Below are positions 8,009 through 17,115 of a DNA stretch of 40,887 nt, one piece after another. Made by a program: the position numbers and the translations under genes. Under the pieces are notes generated by a model. That model was not told where the DNA came from, did not search any database, and saw only the letters and a list, made by a program, of their open reading frames with translations. The stretch's first letter is position 1; every line of letters begins with the position of its first letter. The stretch comes from Syntrophomonadaceae bacterium (GTDB lineage: Bacteria > Bacillota > DSM-12270 > Thermacetogeniales > Thermacetogeniaceae): NCBI GenBank assembly GCA_012516535.1, contig JAAYWP010000020.1, positions 1-40,887 on the forward strand, in the 5' to 3' direction.

Positions 8009-8037
8009 ATCTTAACACAGCCGGCAGCAGGTGGCAA
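8009..8037 (-). promoter_or_regulatory. promoter of the NiCo leader and CDF gene
   Basis: -35 TTGCCA (8037-8032), 17-bp spacer, -10 TAAGAT (8014-8009). The predicted start lies just before the first paired base of the aptamer. Confidence 0.65.
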
Positions 8038-8064
8038 CTAAATGAAAATGAGTATTATCCTCAA

Positions 8065-9120
8065 TCAGCGTAAACCGGCATCAGATACTCCTGCACTATC
8101 AAAAGTAGCCATCTCCCTAACGATCTTGAGGGCAGCATCGATCAAATTAAAAGCGAGCACTGCACCTGTTCCCTCTCCTAAACGCATATTCATGTGCAGC
8201 ATAGGCTTTAACCCCAGCCAGCTGAGCATAATTTTGTGTCCAGGTTCCTCTGAAAGATGAGAAGCGATCATATAATCAACAGATCGTGGTGCTAAAGCCT
8301 TGGCGATCATAGCACCAGCACCGGAAATAAAGCCATCGATCACCACAGGAACCCCCCGTGATGCTGCACCCAGGATCACTCCGGCAATACCTCCGATCTC
8401 AAACCCCCCTACCTTAGCCAGTACATCGAGGCCATCTCTGGAGTCAGGTTTATTGATTTTGATAGCCTGTTCCACAGCATTGATCTTACGCTTTAGTGCA
8501 TCAGGGCTGATACCTGTTCCCTTGCCTATAATCAGATCTGCAGGAAAACCGCTAAAGGCTGCAAGAACAGCAGAACTGGGTGTGGTATTGCCGATACCCA
8601 GATCACCTGTTGCCAGGATCTGTACGCCCTTGTCGATCTGCTCAATAGCTGCCTCGATCCCGCCTTCTACAGCAGCTCTAGCCTGCTCCCTGGTCATAGC
8701 AGGGCCTTCACTGAGATCAGCAGTTCCCGGACCCACCCTTTTTACCACAAGGTGGGGATCATCCACAGCTCTTTTAACACCAAAATCAACACAAACCACT
8801 TCAGCACCCACATGCCTGCTGAGCACATTGATAGCAGCTCCCCCGTTCAACATCCCTATCAACATCTGAATTGTCACTTCTTGCTCAGCTGCACTCACAC
8901 CCTTGGCTGCCACCCCGTGATCAGCTGCACAGGTGATAACAGCTTTTTTTGCGAGATCAGGGCTCAACTCCCCGGTAATCCCCGCAATTTTAACAGCTAC
9001 ATCCTCCAGCAGGCCCAAACTTCCAAAGGGTTTGATCAGGTTCTTCTGGTGCTCACAGGCTCGCTCCATAGCCTCCCTATCCAATTCCCTGATCCCTTCA
9101 ATCGTTTTTTCCAGCAGCAT
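8065..9120 (-). CDS. cobT: nicotinate-nucleotide-dimethylbenzimidazole phosphoribosyltransferase
   Basis: Makes alpha-ribazole phosphate for the lower ligand of cobalamin. Family hallmarks include KPFGSLGLLE near the N-terminus, CAADHGVAAKGVSA, GDLGIGNTTPSSA, and RLGEGTGAVLA, which carries the catalytic glutamate. The ORF-track start at 9138 is too early. ATG 9120 has GGGAGG 8 nt upstream and gives 351 aa, the normal size. It stands alone behind a cobalamin riboswitch with a terminator, so it should be made when cobalamin is scarce. No other cobalamin-synthesis gene is in the window. Confidence 0.96.
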   Translation of the reverse strand: MLLEKTIEGIRELDREAMERACEHQKNLIKPFGSLGLLEDVAVKIAGITGELSPDLAKKAVITCAADHGVAAKGVSAAEQEVTIQMLIGMLNGGAAINVLSRHVGAEVVCVDFGVKRAVDDPHLVVKRVGPGTADLSEGPAMTREQARAAVEGGIEAAIEQIDKGVQILATGDLGIGNTTPSSAVLAAFSGFPADLIIGKGTGISPDALKRKINAVEQAIKINKPDSRDGLDVLAKVGGFEIGGIAGVILGAASRGVPVVIDGFISGAGAMIAKALAPRSVDYMIASHLSEEPGHKIMLSWLGLKPMLHMNMRLGEGTGAVLAFNLIDAALKIVREMATFDSAGVSDAGLR

Positions 9121-9154
9121 TAACAAAACCTCCCTCAAAGTATTGTTGATTTAC

Positions 9155-9190
9155 AAAAAAAGTCCCCAACTCTTTTCAGAGTTGGGGACT
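9155..9190 (-). terminator. intrinsic terminator of the cobalamin leader
   Basis: A perfect 13-bp stem (AGTCCCCAACTCT and complement) with a GAAA tetraloop on the RNA strand is followed by a U7 run. It lies between the aptamer and the cobT ribosome site, so cobalamin control here is by transcription termination. Confidence 0.93.
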
Positions 9191-9233
9191 TTACCATCAT
9201 CCCTCAACATTCCCTTTTGGGGAATTTAGGTTA

Positions 9234-9392
9234 ACAGGCAGGTCTCCTGGCTCCCGGTTCATCCTCCCCTGCGCCTTCCCGGACCGGTGAACCGGCCAGT
9301 GGCATAATGCAGGTTTGTTCCCGGTTACAGTGGCGGGACCGCTCAAGGATTTTCACCTTGATTCCCTATTCTCCTTATTAAAAGGCACCTGT
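9234..9392 (-). promoter_or_regulatory. cobalamin riboswitch
   Basis: The minus-strand RNA contains GGGAAUCAAGGUGAAAAUCC, CGGUCCCGCCACUGUAA and the B12 box GCCAGGAGACCUGCC, all in canonical order. It is closed by an ACAGG/CCUGU stem (9392-9388 with 9238-9234). An adenosylcobalamin-class aptamer of about 160 nt that represses cobT when the cofactor is abundant. Confidence 0.95.
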
Positions 9393-9417
9393 CACCGCTG
9401 ATATTCATTTGCTATTT

Positions 9418-9445
9418 ATTTTACACAATACTTTTAATCTTTCAA
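9418..9445 (-). promoter_or_regulatory. promoter of the cobalamin riboswitch and cobT
   Basis: -35 TTGAAA (9445-9440), 16-bp spacer, -10 TAAAAT (9423-9418), about 25 nt before the aptamer. The -35 starts 11 bp beyond the secF stop. Confidence 0.7.
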
Positions 9446-9455
9446 GAGCTTATAC

Positions 9456-10316
9456 TTATATATTATCGCCCCGCAGCCGCCGAAAATCATAATAGAGCGG
9501 GCTTGCTAACAAAACAGATGAATAACATCCTGAAACAACTCCGATCAGCAGTATAAGGATAAAACTCCTGATGGTATAGCCACCGATAAGGATCAATGCT
9601 GCTAGAACAAAAACCACAGTCAAACTTGTATTAATTGATCTGGCAAGGGTCTGCATAACAGAGCGGTGAATAATCCCATCCAAAGGGTCACCCTTCTTTT
9701 TCTTTCCGATGTTTTCCCTGACCCGGTCAAAAATGATAATGGTATTATTGATCGAATAACCGACAATGGTCAATAAAGCAGCTATAAAGGCTCCATCAAC
9801 CTCCAAACCCAGCAGAGATACCAACCCCACAGTTACCAAAATATCATGAATTAAGGCAGTAATAGCAGCCAGGCCTGACAAAAACTCGAAACGAATAGTA
9901 ATATAAACGATCATTAAAACAAAGGCAATGATCACTGATAACAATGCATTATTGCGCAATTCCTTCCCAATTGTGGGGCCTACACTCTGATTGCGCAGCA
10001 AAGTATAACTGCCGATCTTTACCTCCACACTTTTCAACAGCTCTCCGCTTTTCTCCTGGGTCAGCTCCTTTGTGCGGATGATGATCACATTCCCTTCACC
10101 CTCCTGCACCCTGCTGTCCTGTGAGATGCCGGCATCTGCCAGTACTGAACGCACATCAGCGATATTCACTGCCTGGTCAAACTTCATTTCGATCAAAGTG
10201 CCGCCGGTAAAATCAATGCTATAATTCAAACCCTTTATACCAAAGGAGAGCAAACCAATGATAATGATGAAAAGAGACAAAAAGTAGACGTACTTCCTTG
10301 CTTTGACCAAATTCAT
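9456..10316 (-). CDS. secF: protein translocase subunit SecF
   Basis: Membrane partner of SecD that uses the proton gradient to aid late steps of Sec export. It has 286 aa with six helices. The first is at residues 9-27, followed by the extracytoplasmic P1 with DFTGGTLIEM. The membrane core contains TIVGYSINNTIIIFDRVREN, the conserved RND-type segment. ATG start preceded by GGAGGTG and overlapping the secD stop by 4 nt (ATGA), implying translational coupling. The gene ends next to the cobT leader promoter and I see no strong terminator after it. Confidence 0.96.
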   Translation of the reverse strand: MNLVKARKYVYFLSLFIIIIGLLSFGIKGLNYSIDFTGGTLIEMKFDQAVNIADVRSVLADAGISQDSRVQEGEGNVIIIRTKELTQEKSGELLKSVEVKIGSYTLLRNQSVGPTIGKELRNNALLSVIIAFVLMIVYITIRFEFLSGLAAITALIHDILVTVGLVSLLGLEVDGAFIAALLTIVGYSINNTIIIFDRVRENIGKKKKGDPLDGIIHRSVMQTLARSINTSLTVVFVLAALILIGGYTIRSFILILLIGVVSGCYSSVLLASPLYYDFRRLRGDNI

Positions 10317-11638
10317 GCCCTATCACCTCCCAATTTAACACCATAGGCCCAAGGATTGATCACCAAGCGGGACTGTGCCACCAAGTGGAGCACGAAGCGT
10401 GTAAATGTAATGGCTGTAAACATGCTCACCAAAATACCGGTGCCCAAAGTAATTGCAAAACCCTTGATAGGGCCTGTACCAAGGAAGTAAAGCACTAAAG
10501 CAGCGATCAAAGTTGTCACATTAGAGTCCAAAATCGCCCTGAAAGCATTTTTAAAACCAGCGTCAATAGCTGAGCGCAGAGTCCTTCCTGCCCGCAGTTC
10601 CTCTTTCAAACGCTCATAGATGACAATATTGGCATCCACTGCCATTCCAAAGGAGAGGATTATACCTGCGATGCCAGGTAGTGTCAGGGTTGTCTTAAGC
10701 AGGATAAATATTCCCGCCATAATAAGCCCATAAACAAGCAAAGACAGGTCAGCAATAACACCGGGCCATCTATAATAAAGCAGCATAAATAAAAATATAG
10801 CCGCTACACCGATCATCCCAGCCTTCAAACTGAGGTTCAGGGACTCCTGACCCAGAGTGGGGCCAATATTCCTCATCTCCATCAATTCCACATTAACAGG
10901 AAGTGCACCTGAGCGCAGAAGCAAAGCTTCCTGCTGTGCCTCCTCCAGCGATCGATAACCACCGCTGATCTCCGCATTACCGCCAGGAATAGGATTTTTG
11001 ATGGTCGGGGCGGTAATCAGCTGGCCATCCAGGTAAATAGCCAGTGTCCTGCCCACATTGGCGGTTGTCACCTTTTCAAAGATTTCCGCACCTTCATCAT
11101 TAAAGGTCAGGGCAACAAATGGTTCATTACTATCGGGACGAAGCATAGCCCGGGCATCCTTCAAATGCTTACCCGTCAGGACAGTTTTGCCATCTTCGGT
11201 TTTAAACTCCATGTGTGCCGTCCTTCCCAGTAATTCCACAGCTTCCTGAGGGTCTTTGACACCGGGCAGTTCTACCACAACTCTATTGTTACCCTCTTTT
11301 TGTAAAAGAGGTTCTTTGAGACCATAGGCATCGATTCTGTTGCGAAACACACCGATCAATTTATCAACAGCATCATCTGTTACAGGTGCCCCTTCAGAGG
11401 GAACTGCCTCATAAACCACATGCACCCCACCCCGCAGATCAAGCCCTAACTGTTGTTTCAGTTTTCCTGCTATGGGCTTTGCAGTGAAAATGGAAGTTAC
11501 GATTATTGCCGCTACCAGAACAAAAAAGAGCACCGCTTCCGGCCAGCTGATTCCTATCTTTTTTTGCTGCGGCCCTGCACCCTGCATACCTTTCATCAAT
11601 TGTCGTGCCTTTGACCGCTTACCCTTTTTCCCTGCCAC
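10313..11638 (-). CDS. secD: protein translocase subunit SecD
   Basis: Sec accessory membrane protein of 441 aa, the short form common in Firmicutes (E. coli SecD is over 600 aa). A basic N-terminal tail precedes helix 1 at about residues 35-53. DLRGGVHVVYEA opens the extracytoplasmic domain. The core has LPGIAGIILSFGMAVDANIVIYERLKEE in the membrane part. GTG start with AAGGAG 8 nt upstream. The usual neighbour yajC is absent between tgt and secD; an HD-domain gene takes its place. Confidence 0.96.
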   Translation of the reverse strand: MAGKKGKRSKARQLMKGMQGAGPQQKKIGISWPEAVLFFVLVAAIIVTSIFTAKPIAGKLKQQLGLDLRGGVHVVYEAVPSEGAPVTDDAVDKLIGVFRNRIDAYGLKEPLLQKEGNNRVVVELPGVKDPQEAVELLGRTAHMEFKTEDGKTVLTGKHLKDARAMLRPDSNEPFVALTFNDEGAEIFEKVTTANVGRTLAIYLDGQLITAPTIKNPIPGGNAEISGGYRSLEEAQQEALLLRSGALPVNVELMEMRNIGPTLGQESLNLSLKAGMIGVAAIFLFMLLYYRWPGVIADLSLLVYGLIMAGIFILLKTTLTLPGIAGIILSFGMAVDANIVIYERLKEELRAGRTLRSAIDAGFKNAFRAILDSNVTTLIAALVLYFLGTGPIKGFAITLGTGILVSMFTAITFTRFVLHLVAQSRLVINPWAYGVKLGGDRA

Positions 11639-11661
11639 TTACTTCTCTCCTTCCTTTATGC

Positions 11662-12333
11662 TTAAACAAGTTTTTTATCATTGATCACCAGACCAAATGT
11701 ACAGCCTAAAAACTCCGCGGCCCTTCTGCACATCATCATCCTGCTTAAAAAGATTTCAAAATAATCCATCACCGGGCTGATATGGGGGTCGATATCCAAT
11801 TCAAGTAAAATCTGCTTACTATCCGGATTCACCCTCAAAAAAGAGCGCTCAACCGCATAATTCACCCGGTCGTGAATATCAAGCCCAGCGATATTTTTAT
11901 TGCGCACCCTGGTCCTGTGCACATCAGATTTATCCGCCAGGATCACTGCAGCAGCCACATTATTGACCGGCTGCCCTGTGTCTTCATCATGATTGCCAAT
12001 AGCAGAGACCACCGTAAAAATTTCATCATGGGGCATCCTGGTTTGCTCCAGGATATAATAGGCTAAGATGGCGCCTGACAAATGGTGGCCTTTCCTGTTA
12101 ACCACATTCCCAATATCGTGCAGGTATCCGGCGATCCTTGCCAGTTCAGCCTCCCGTTGAGGGTAACCCAGCAGCCGGAGTACATTATAAGCGATACTGG
12201 AAACAAGGCTGATATGGCGGAAACCATGCTCTGTAAAACCCATCACTTCCAGGTTCGCATTACCAACCCTGATCAGTGTTTCTACAATAGGGATGGTTTT
12301 AATCTCTTCTAAAGTAATCGGATCCTCTGACAT
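11662..12333 (-). CDS. HD-domain phosphohydrolase of unknown substrate
   Basis: A protein of 223 aa with one HD domain. Metal ligands are visible as the early HGFRH, the HD pair in GYLHDIGN, GHHLSG, and later IGNHDE and ADKSDVHR. Such proteins cleave phosphate esters such as nucleotides, but this subfamily has no assigned substrate. ATG start with GGAGAGGG upstream. It lies 23 bp upstream of secD and follows tgt, so it is probably in the queA-tgt-secDF transcript. A similar HD gene in this position occurs in other Clostridia; any link to export or queuosine is unproven. Confidence 0.8.
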   Translation of the reverse strand: MSEDPITLEEIKTIPIVETLIRVGNANLEVMGFTEHGFRHISLVSSIAYNVLRLLGYPQREAELARIAGYLHDIGNVVNRKGHHLSGAILAYYILEQTRMPHDEIFTVVSAIGNHDEDTGQPVNNVAAAVILADKSDVHRTRVRNKNIAGLDIHDRVNYAVERSFLRVNPDSKQILLELDIDPHISPVMDYFEIFLSRMMMCRRAAEFLGCTFGLVINDKKLV

Positions 12334-12393
12334 TTTATTCCCTCTCCTGGTTTACTCTAATTGGAATTCTCTAAAAGATAATTATATCCTTTT

Positions 12394-13519
<1,126 letters not shown>

Positions 13520-13521
<2 letters not shown>

Positions 13522-14557
13522 ACAGTATCAACATGGCATCACCATAACTAAAGAATCTGTAGCGCTTTTCAACAGCCTCCCTGTAGGCATTCATCACATG
13601 GTCATAACCCCCAAAGGCGCAGACCAACATCAGCAGTGTGGAGCGAGGGAGGTGGAAATTAGTTATCAGACCATCAACCACCCGGAAATGAAAGCCCGGG
13701 TAAATAAACAATCTGGTCCTCCCTTCTCCCTCCTGGAGTTCTTCCTGCTCCTTTGCTGCACTTTCCAGCAGCCGTACAGATGTTGTGCCAACTGCGATCA
13801 CCCGCCGGCCCTCCTGCCTGGCCCTGTTGATCTTGAGAGCGTTAACAGCATCAAGCTTCCAGTACTCAGCATGCATCTGGTGGTCCTCTACCCGTTCAAC
13901 ACGCACAGGCCGAAAGGTCCCCAAACCCACATGAAGCAGCACAAAGGCAAACTCCACACCCTTTGCCTGCAGCTCATTGAGGATATCCTCTGTAAAGTGC
14001 AGGCCGGCAGTTGGTGCTGCAGCAGAGCCCAGAGAACGGGCATAAACCGTCTGGTAGCGCTCCTTATCAATCTCCTCAGCAGGCCTTCTGATATAGGGAG
14101 GCAAAGGGACCTCTCCGATCTTAAACAGCTGGTCCCAAAATTCAGCCTGGTCCCTGCTGTTAAACTTGATGATCCTTCCACCTGCTTCTGTACGCTCACA
14201 GATCACAGCCTGTAATTGCCCATCACCAAAAGCTACTACCTCCCCTTCTTTGGCCCGCTTCCCGGGCCTCACCAGTGCTTCCCAGCTACAGCAGCCTTTT
14301 TCCTCCAGCAGCAGCACCTCCAGGCTGCTTCCGGTTCTGACCAGCTGCCCTTTCAGCCTTGCGGGAAAAACCTTTGTCTCATTGAAAACCAGTAGATCTC
14401 CTTCCCTTAAAAAATCCACAATCTTTCTGAAATTAGAATGGGTTATCCTCCCTGTGGTCCTGTCCAAGACCAGCATACGAGAGATATCCCGCTCTGCTGC
14501 GGGATACTGGGCGATCAATTCCTGAGGTAGTTCATAATCAAATTCATCTACCAGCAA
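13520..14557 (-). CDS. queA: S-adenosylmethionine:tRNA ribosyltransferase-isomerase
   Basis: Transfers and isomerises the ribosyl group of SAM onto preQ1-tRNA, giving epoxyqueuosine-tRNA. Family motifs are FDYELPQELIAQ, RDISRMLV, LLVFNETKVFPARLKG, SLGSAAAPTAGLHFT and the C-terminal TNFHLPRSTLLMLVCAF. The ORF track over-extends the N-terminus by 28 residues. TTG 14557 has AAAGGA 8 nt upstream and gives MLVDEFDYEL (345 aa). It is the first gene of queA-tgt-HD-secD-secF. Across the bioYMN genes lies queH, which acts on the QueA product. Confidence 0.95.
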
Positions 14558-14612
14558 CTCAGATGTCCTTTCTTCTTTGATTTCTCTAGGAGTCTTTTTC
14601 CAACACAAATGT

Positions 14613-14621
14613 ATTATACCA
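14613..14621 (-). promoter_or_regulatory. extended -10 promoter of queA
   Basis: TGGTATAAT reads 14621-14613 on the minus strand, about 55 bp before the queA start. The -35 region is poor, so recognition would rest on the extended -10. Confidence 0.5.
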
Positions 14622-14649
14622 CCATTACAAAAGGCAAACACATTTCTCT

Positions 14650-14669
14650 ATTTTAGGAATCCCTAAAAT
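14650..14669. repeat. palindrome between divergent queA and bioY
   Basis: ATTTTAGG and CCTAAAAT form perfect 8-bp arms around a 4-nt spacer. It lies between the queA -10 and the bioY -35, a natural place for an operator. It does not match the BirA operator pattern as I know it, and no regulator gene is adjacent. Confidence 0.45.
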
Positions 14670-14702
14670 AAAAATCGCATCTTTCCTATGTGAAAATAAC
14701 GG

Positions 14703-14740
14703 TTGACAATATGATGACAATAGATGATAAATTTTATAAT
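14703..14740 (+). promoter_or_regulatory. promoter region of bioY
   Basis: A perfect -35 TTGACA (14703-14708) is followed by GATAAA at 17 bp and by a consensus TATAAT at 14735-14740, 26 bp away. Related words (TTGACAATATGA, ATGACAATAGATGA) repeat in tandem here and may be a protein-binding site. Which -10 is used cannot be told by eye. Confidence 0.5.
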
Positions 14741-14762
14741 AAAAATCAGGGGTGATAGATAG

Positions 14763-15353
14763 ATGAGTCAAAACCAAGTGACACAAATGCCAACGGATAC
14801 AACCACAGCAAATCTGAATCTTCGCATAACCGTCTATGTGGCACTGTTTACAGCCCTTATCATTATTGGAGGCTACATAAGTGTGCCTCTTCCATTAGGG
14901 CCTGTTCCAATTGTATTGGCTGATCTCTTCGTTATGGTAACCGGGCTTTTTCTTGGCTTCAAATGGGGAGTGACAAGTGTTGCTCTCTATTTATCCTTGG
15001 GAGCACTTGGTTTGCCTGTCTTTGCCAGCGGCACATCAGGTCTGGCTGTTCTTTTCGGCCCCACCGGTGGTTACCTGTTTGGTTATTTGCTTCTAGTAGC
15101 TTCTGTGGGTTTTATTGCAAGCAAAGGAAAACAGTCAATTATAAAAAATCTGACTGCTTTAGTCATCGGCAATATGCTCCTCTATGCTATTGGTGTGCCT
15201 TGGCTTAAAGCAGTGATGAACCTAAGTTGGGCCGGTGCATTGGCTGCCGGATTAACCCCTTTTATACCGGGTATTATTATCAAGATAACCGTTGCTGCTG
15301 CTTTAAGCCGTGCTTTCCTACCTCGTTTTAATGATTCGGCTTCTGTTAAGTAA
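14763..15353 (+). CDS. bioY: biotin ECF transporter substrate-binding protein BioY
   Basis: S-component that binds biotin in the membrane. It has 196 aa with six hydrophobic segments after an N-terminal tail of about 25 residues. The BioY signatures are PLPLGPVPIVLADLFVM, where the family usually has GPVPITLQ, and LFGPTGGYLFGYLL. ATG start with AGGGGTG 8 nt upstream. The bioM and bioN genes follow, making a complete dedicated transporter. It is on the strand opposite to its neighbours and more AT-rich than they are, which suggests a later arrival at this site. Confidence 0.93.
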   Translation: MSQNQVTQMPTDTTTANLNLRITVYVALFTALIIIGGYISVPLPLGPVPIVLADLFVMVTGLFLGFKWGVTSVALYLSLGALGLPVFASGTSGLAVLFGPTGGYLFGYLLLVASVGFIASKGKQSIIKNLTALVIGNMLLYAIGVPWLKAVMNLSWAGALAAGLTPFIPGIIIKITVAAALSRAFLPRFNDSASVK

Positions 15354-15428
15354 AAATAATGAAGAGCTTATGCCGGAATTTGTTTTCTAATTTGCGAAAA
15401 ACTTCTGTTAAATAAAGATAATGGAGAT
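15340..15428 (+). repeat. imperfect direct repeat spanning the end of bioY
   Basis: A 27-bp unit beginning CTTCTGTTAA occurs at 15340-15366, over the bioY stop, and again at 15402-15428. The copies match at 23 of 27 positions. The second copy supplies GGAGAT near the bioM start. This looks like an old short tandem duplication. Confidence 0.6.
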
Positions 15429-15434
15429 GACGAA

Positions 15435-16184
15435 ATGCCCATTGTGGAAACAGAAAATTTAACACACATTTTCCCAGATGGCACAATAGCCATTCAAGAT
15501 ATAAGCTTAAAGATCAACAAGGGAGAATTTGTTGTCATTGCAGGAGCTAATGGGTCAGGGAAAACGGTTTTCGCCCGGCACCTGAACGGCTTACTAAAAC
15601 CCACAAAAGGGAGTGTTTTGATCGATGGAAAACCAATAACCGAAAATATAATAGAAGCAAGAAGAAAAGTCGGGCTTGTTTTTCAAAATCCCGACAGCCA
15701 GATTGTTGGACAAACTGTTGCAGAGGATGTGGCTTTTGGCCCCGAAAATCTTAATCTACCAGCAAACCAAGTTAAAGCAGTTGTCAAAGAATCATTGGAA
15801 GCAGTCGGGTTAAGCCGGTTCTCCACTCGAAGCCCCCATACCCTGTCTGGTGGAGAAAAAAGAAAGCTAGCGATCGCAGGAATACTAGCCATGAAACCCA
15901 AGGTCATTATATTTGATGAACCCTTTACAGGGCTTGACTATCCCGGTGTTGTGCAAGTCCTTAAACAAATTGTAAAGCTCCACAATATGGGGCATACAAT
16001 CCTTTTGATCACACACGAACTTGAAAAGGTACTGGCACATGCTGATAGATTAGTGATCATGCATAAGGGAAAGTTGGTTGAAGATGGGAAACCGGAAGAT
16101 GTAATTTATCATTCTGAAAACTACGGTGTAAGAATGCCCCTTAACGATGGACAGAAGGTTGCGACATTGACATGGCTGAAATAA
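15435..16184 (+). CDS. bioM: ECF transporter ATPase, biotin uptake (BioM)
   Basis: ABC ATPase that powers BioY-mediated biotin uptake on the cytoplasmic face. It has 249 aa with Walker A GANGSGKT (about residues 37-44), Q-loop VFQNPDSQ, signature LSGGEKRK, Walker B KVIIFDEP and the H-loop TH in ILLITHE. ATG start with GGAGATGACGAA upstream. The reading frame overlaps bioN by 13 nt. Shared EcfA proteins usually come as an EcfA1-EcfA2 pair. A single ATPase beside bioY and bioN fits the dedicated BioMNY form. Confidence 0.92.
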   Translation: MPIVETENLTHIFPDGTIAIQDISLKINKGEFVVIAGANGSGKTVFARHLNGLLKPTKGSVLIDGKPITENIIEARRKVGLVFQNPDSQIVGQTVAEDVAFGPENLNLPANQVKAVVKESLEAVGLSRFSTRSPHTLSGGEKRKLAIAGILAMKPKVIIFDEPFTGLDYPGVVQVLKQIVKLHNMGHTILLITHELEKVLAHADRLVIMHKGKLVEDGKPEDVIYHSENYGVRMPLNDGQKVATLTWLK

Positions 16185-16927
16185 CGTTCTTTCACTATAT
16201 ACATAAAGATACAGTATTGCACAGGATGGATGGCAGATTAAAGCTTATCTGTTTGTTATTGCTCAGTTTGTCTGCTAGTTTTGCCTCCAAATTGGAACAC
16301 TACCTAGTGCTGTTGTTTGTTGTGATCTTCGCTTTACTGATAGCAAAGCTGCCTATTAAGGCTTTGTTAAAGGATATTAAATTCTTTGGGATAATAATTT
16401 TAATTGTTATTGTAGTTGACGCCTTCAATATACCAGGTGATCCGATTCCATACTTCCCTGTCACAAGCATTTCCACAAAAGGGCTTATTACAGGTTTACG
16501 CTTTGCAGGGCGGTTAACCATTATCATCCTAGTTTGTGCTGTTATAACAGGAACAACTTCTTTAATGACCCTGAGAAATGTTGTTGAATGGTTCTTACGC
16601 CCTATTCCTTTTGTACCAGAGGTAAGGATCGCTACCATGATAAGCCTTACTTTCACGCTGATACCAGTTATCTTTGACAATCTTGCTGAAATGATGTACG
16701 CGCAAAAAGCTCGTTGTGTTGAGTTGAGAAAAAACCCCATCGAGCGTATAAATTTTATAGTTTTTCCGCTTCTTAGCCAAACTCTAAGAAAAGCTGACGA
16801 AATAGTATATGCGATGGAAGCAAGGTGTTATTCAGAAGTACGAACCAGAGCAGTTTTTAAAACTAACAAAATAGACTGGCTCCTGCTTGCGATTTGTATA
16901 TCGGTCTTCCTCTTCGTTATCCTGTAG
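16172..16927 (+). CDS. bioN: ECF transporter transmembrane component (BioN)
   Basis: T-component that couples BioY to the ATPase. It has 251 aa with about five hydrophobic segments. Two cytoplasmic coupling motifs, MYAQKARC and YAMEARC, correspond to the AxR-type motifs that contact the ATPase grooves. ATG start inside the end of bioM; the ribosome site is weak, so translation is probably coupled. The last helix ends directly at the stop codon. Immediately downstream is GC-richer DNA with a different history (the spoIID-like remnant). Confidence 0.9.
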   Translation: MAEITFFHYIHKDTVLHRMDGRLKLICLLLLSLSASFASKLEHYLVLLFVVIFALLIAKLPIKALLKDIKFFGIIILIVIVVDAFNIPGDPIPYFPVTSISTKGLITGLRFAGRLTIIILVCAVITGTTSLMTLRNVVEWFLRPIPFVPEVRIATMISLTFTLIPVIFDNLAEMMYAQKARCVELRKNPIERINFIVFPLLSQTLRKADEIVYAMEARCYSEVRTRAVFKTNKIDWLLLAICISVFLFVIL

Positions 16928-17115
16928 GTGTTCCCAAGCCCCCCTTCGGCTCCTCCTGCACCCATTATTTCGGTGTGTTCCCGGCCCTTGCCGGTGATGC
17001 CTTTGCCCTGCAGGTTGCCTTCCTGTACTTTCAACCCTCTAGTCACAGCGGACAAACAAAAAGACGGCTCCAGCTTACCCAGTGCCGCCCGGCTCCCTGT
17101 TATCTTAATGCTTTT
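16928..17115 (-). pseudogene. decayed spoIID/lytB-like fragment
   Basis: No intact gene fits this 188-bp, GC-richer block between bioN and DUF2905. Read on the minus strand it encodes TGSRAALGKLEPSF and then ITGKGREHTEIMGAGGAEGG. These resemble two C-terminal SpoIID/LytB features: the R-ALGL-S-F segment and the GKGWGHGVGMSQWGAKG motif, which agrees at about 8 of 19 positions. The frame is open and happens to continue from the DUF2905 stop. The last ~20 residues expected of SpoIID are missing exactly where bioN ends, and the 5' part is gone. Identification rests on motif spacing by eye and could be wrong. Confidence 0.42.

Noticed and set aside
8300-8869. 189-aa plus-strand ORF antisense to cobT
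   Set aside because: Shadow frame rich in P, S and T within a certain cobT gene.
16828-17055. 75-aa minus-strand ORF overlapping the end of bioN
   Set aside because: Not an intact gene: no ribosome site and one third antisense to bioN. The part outside bioN is better read as a decayed spoIID fragment.
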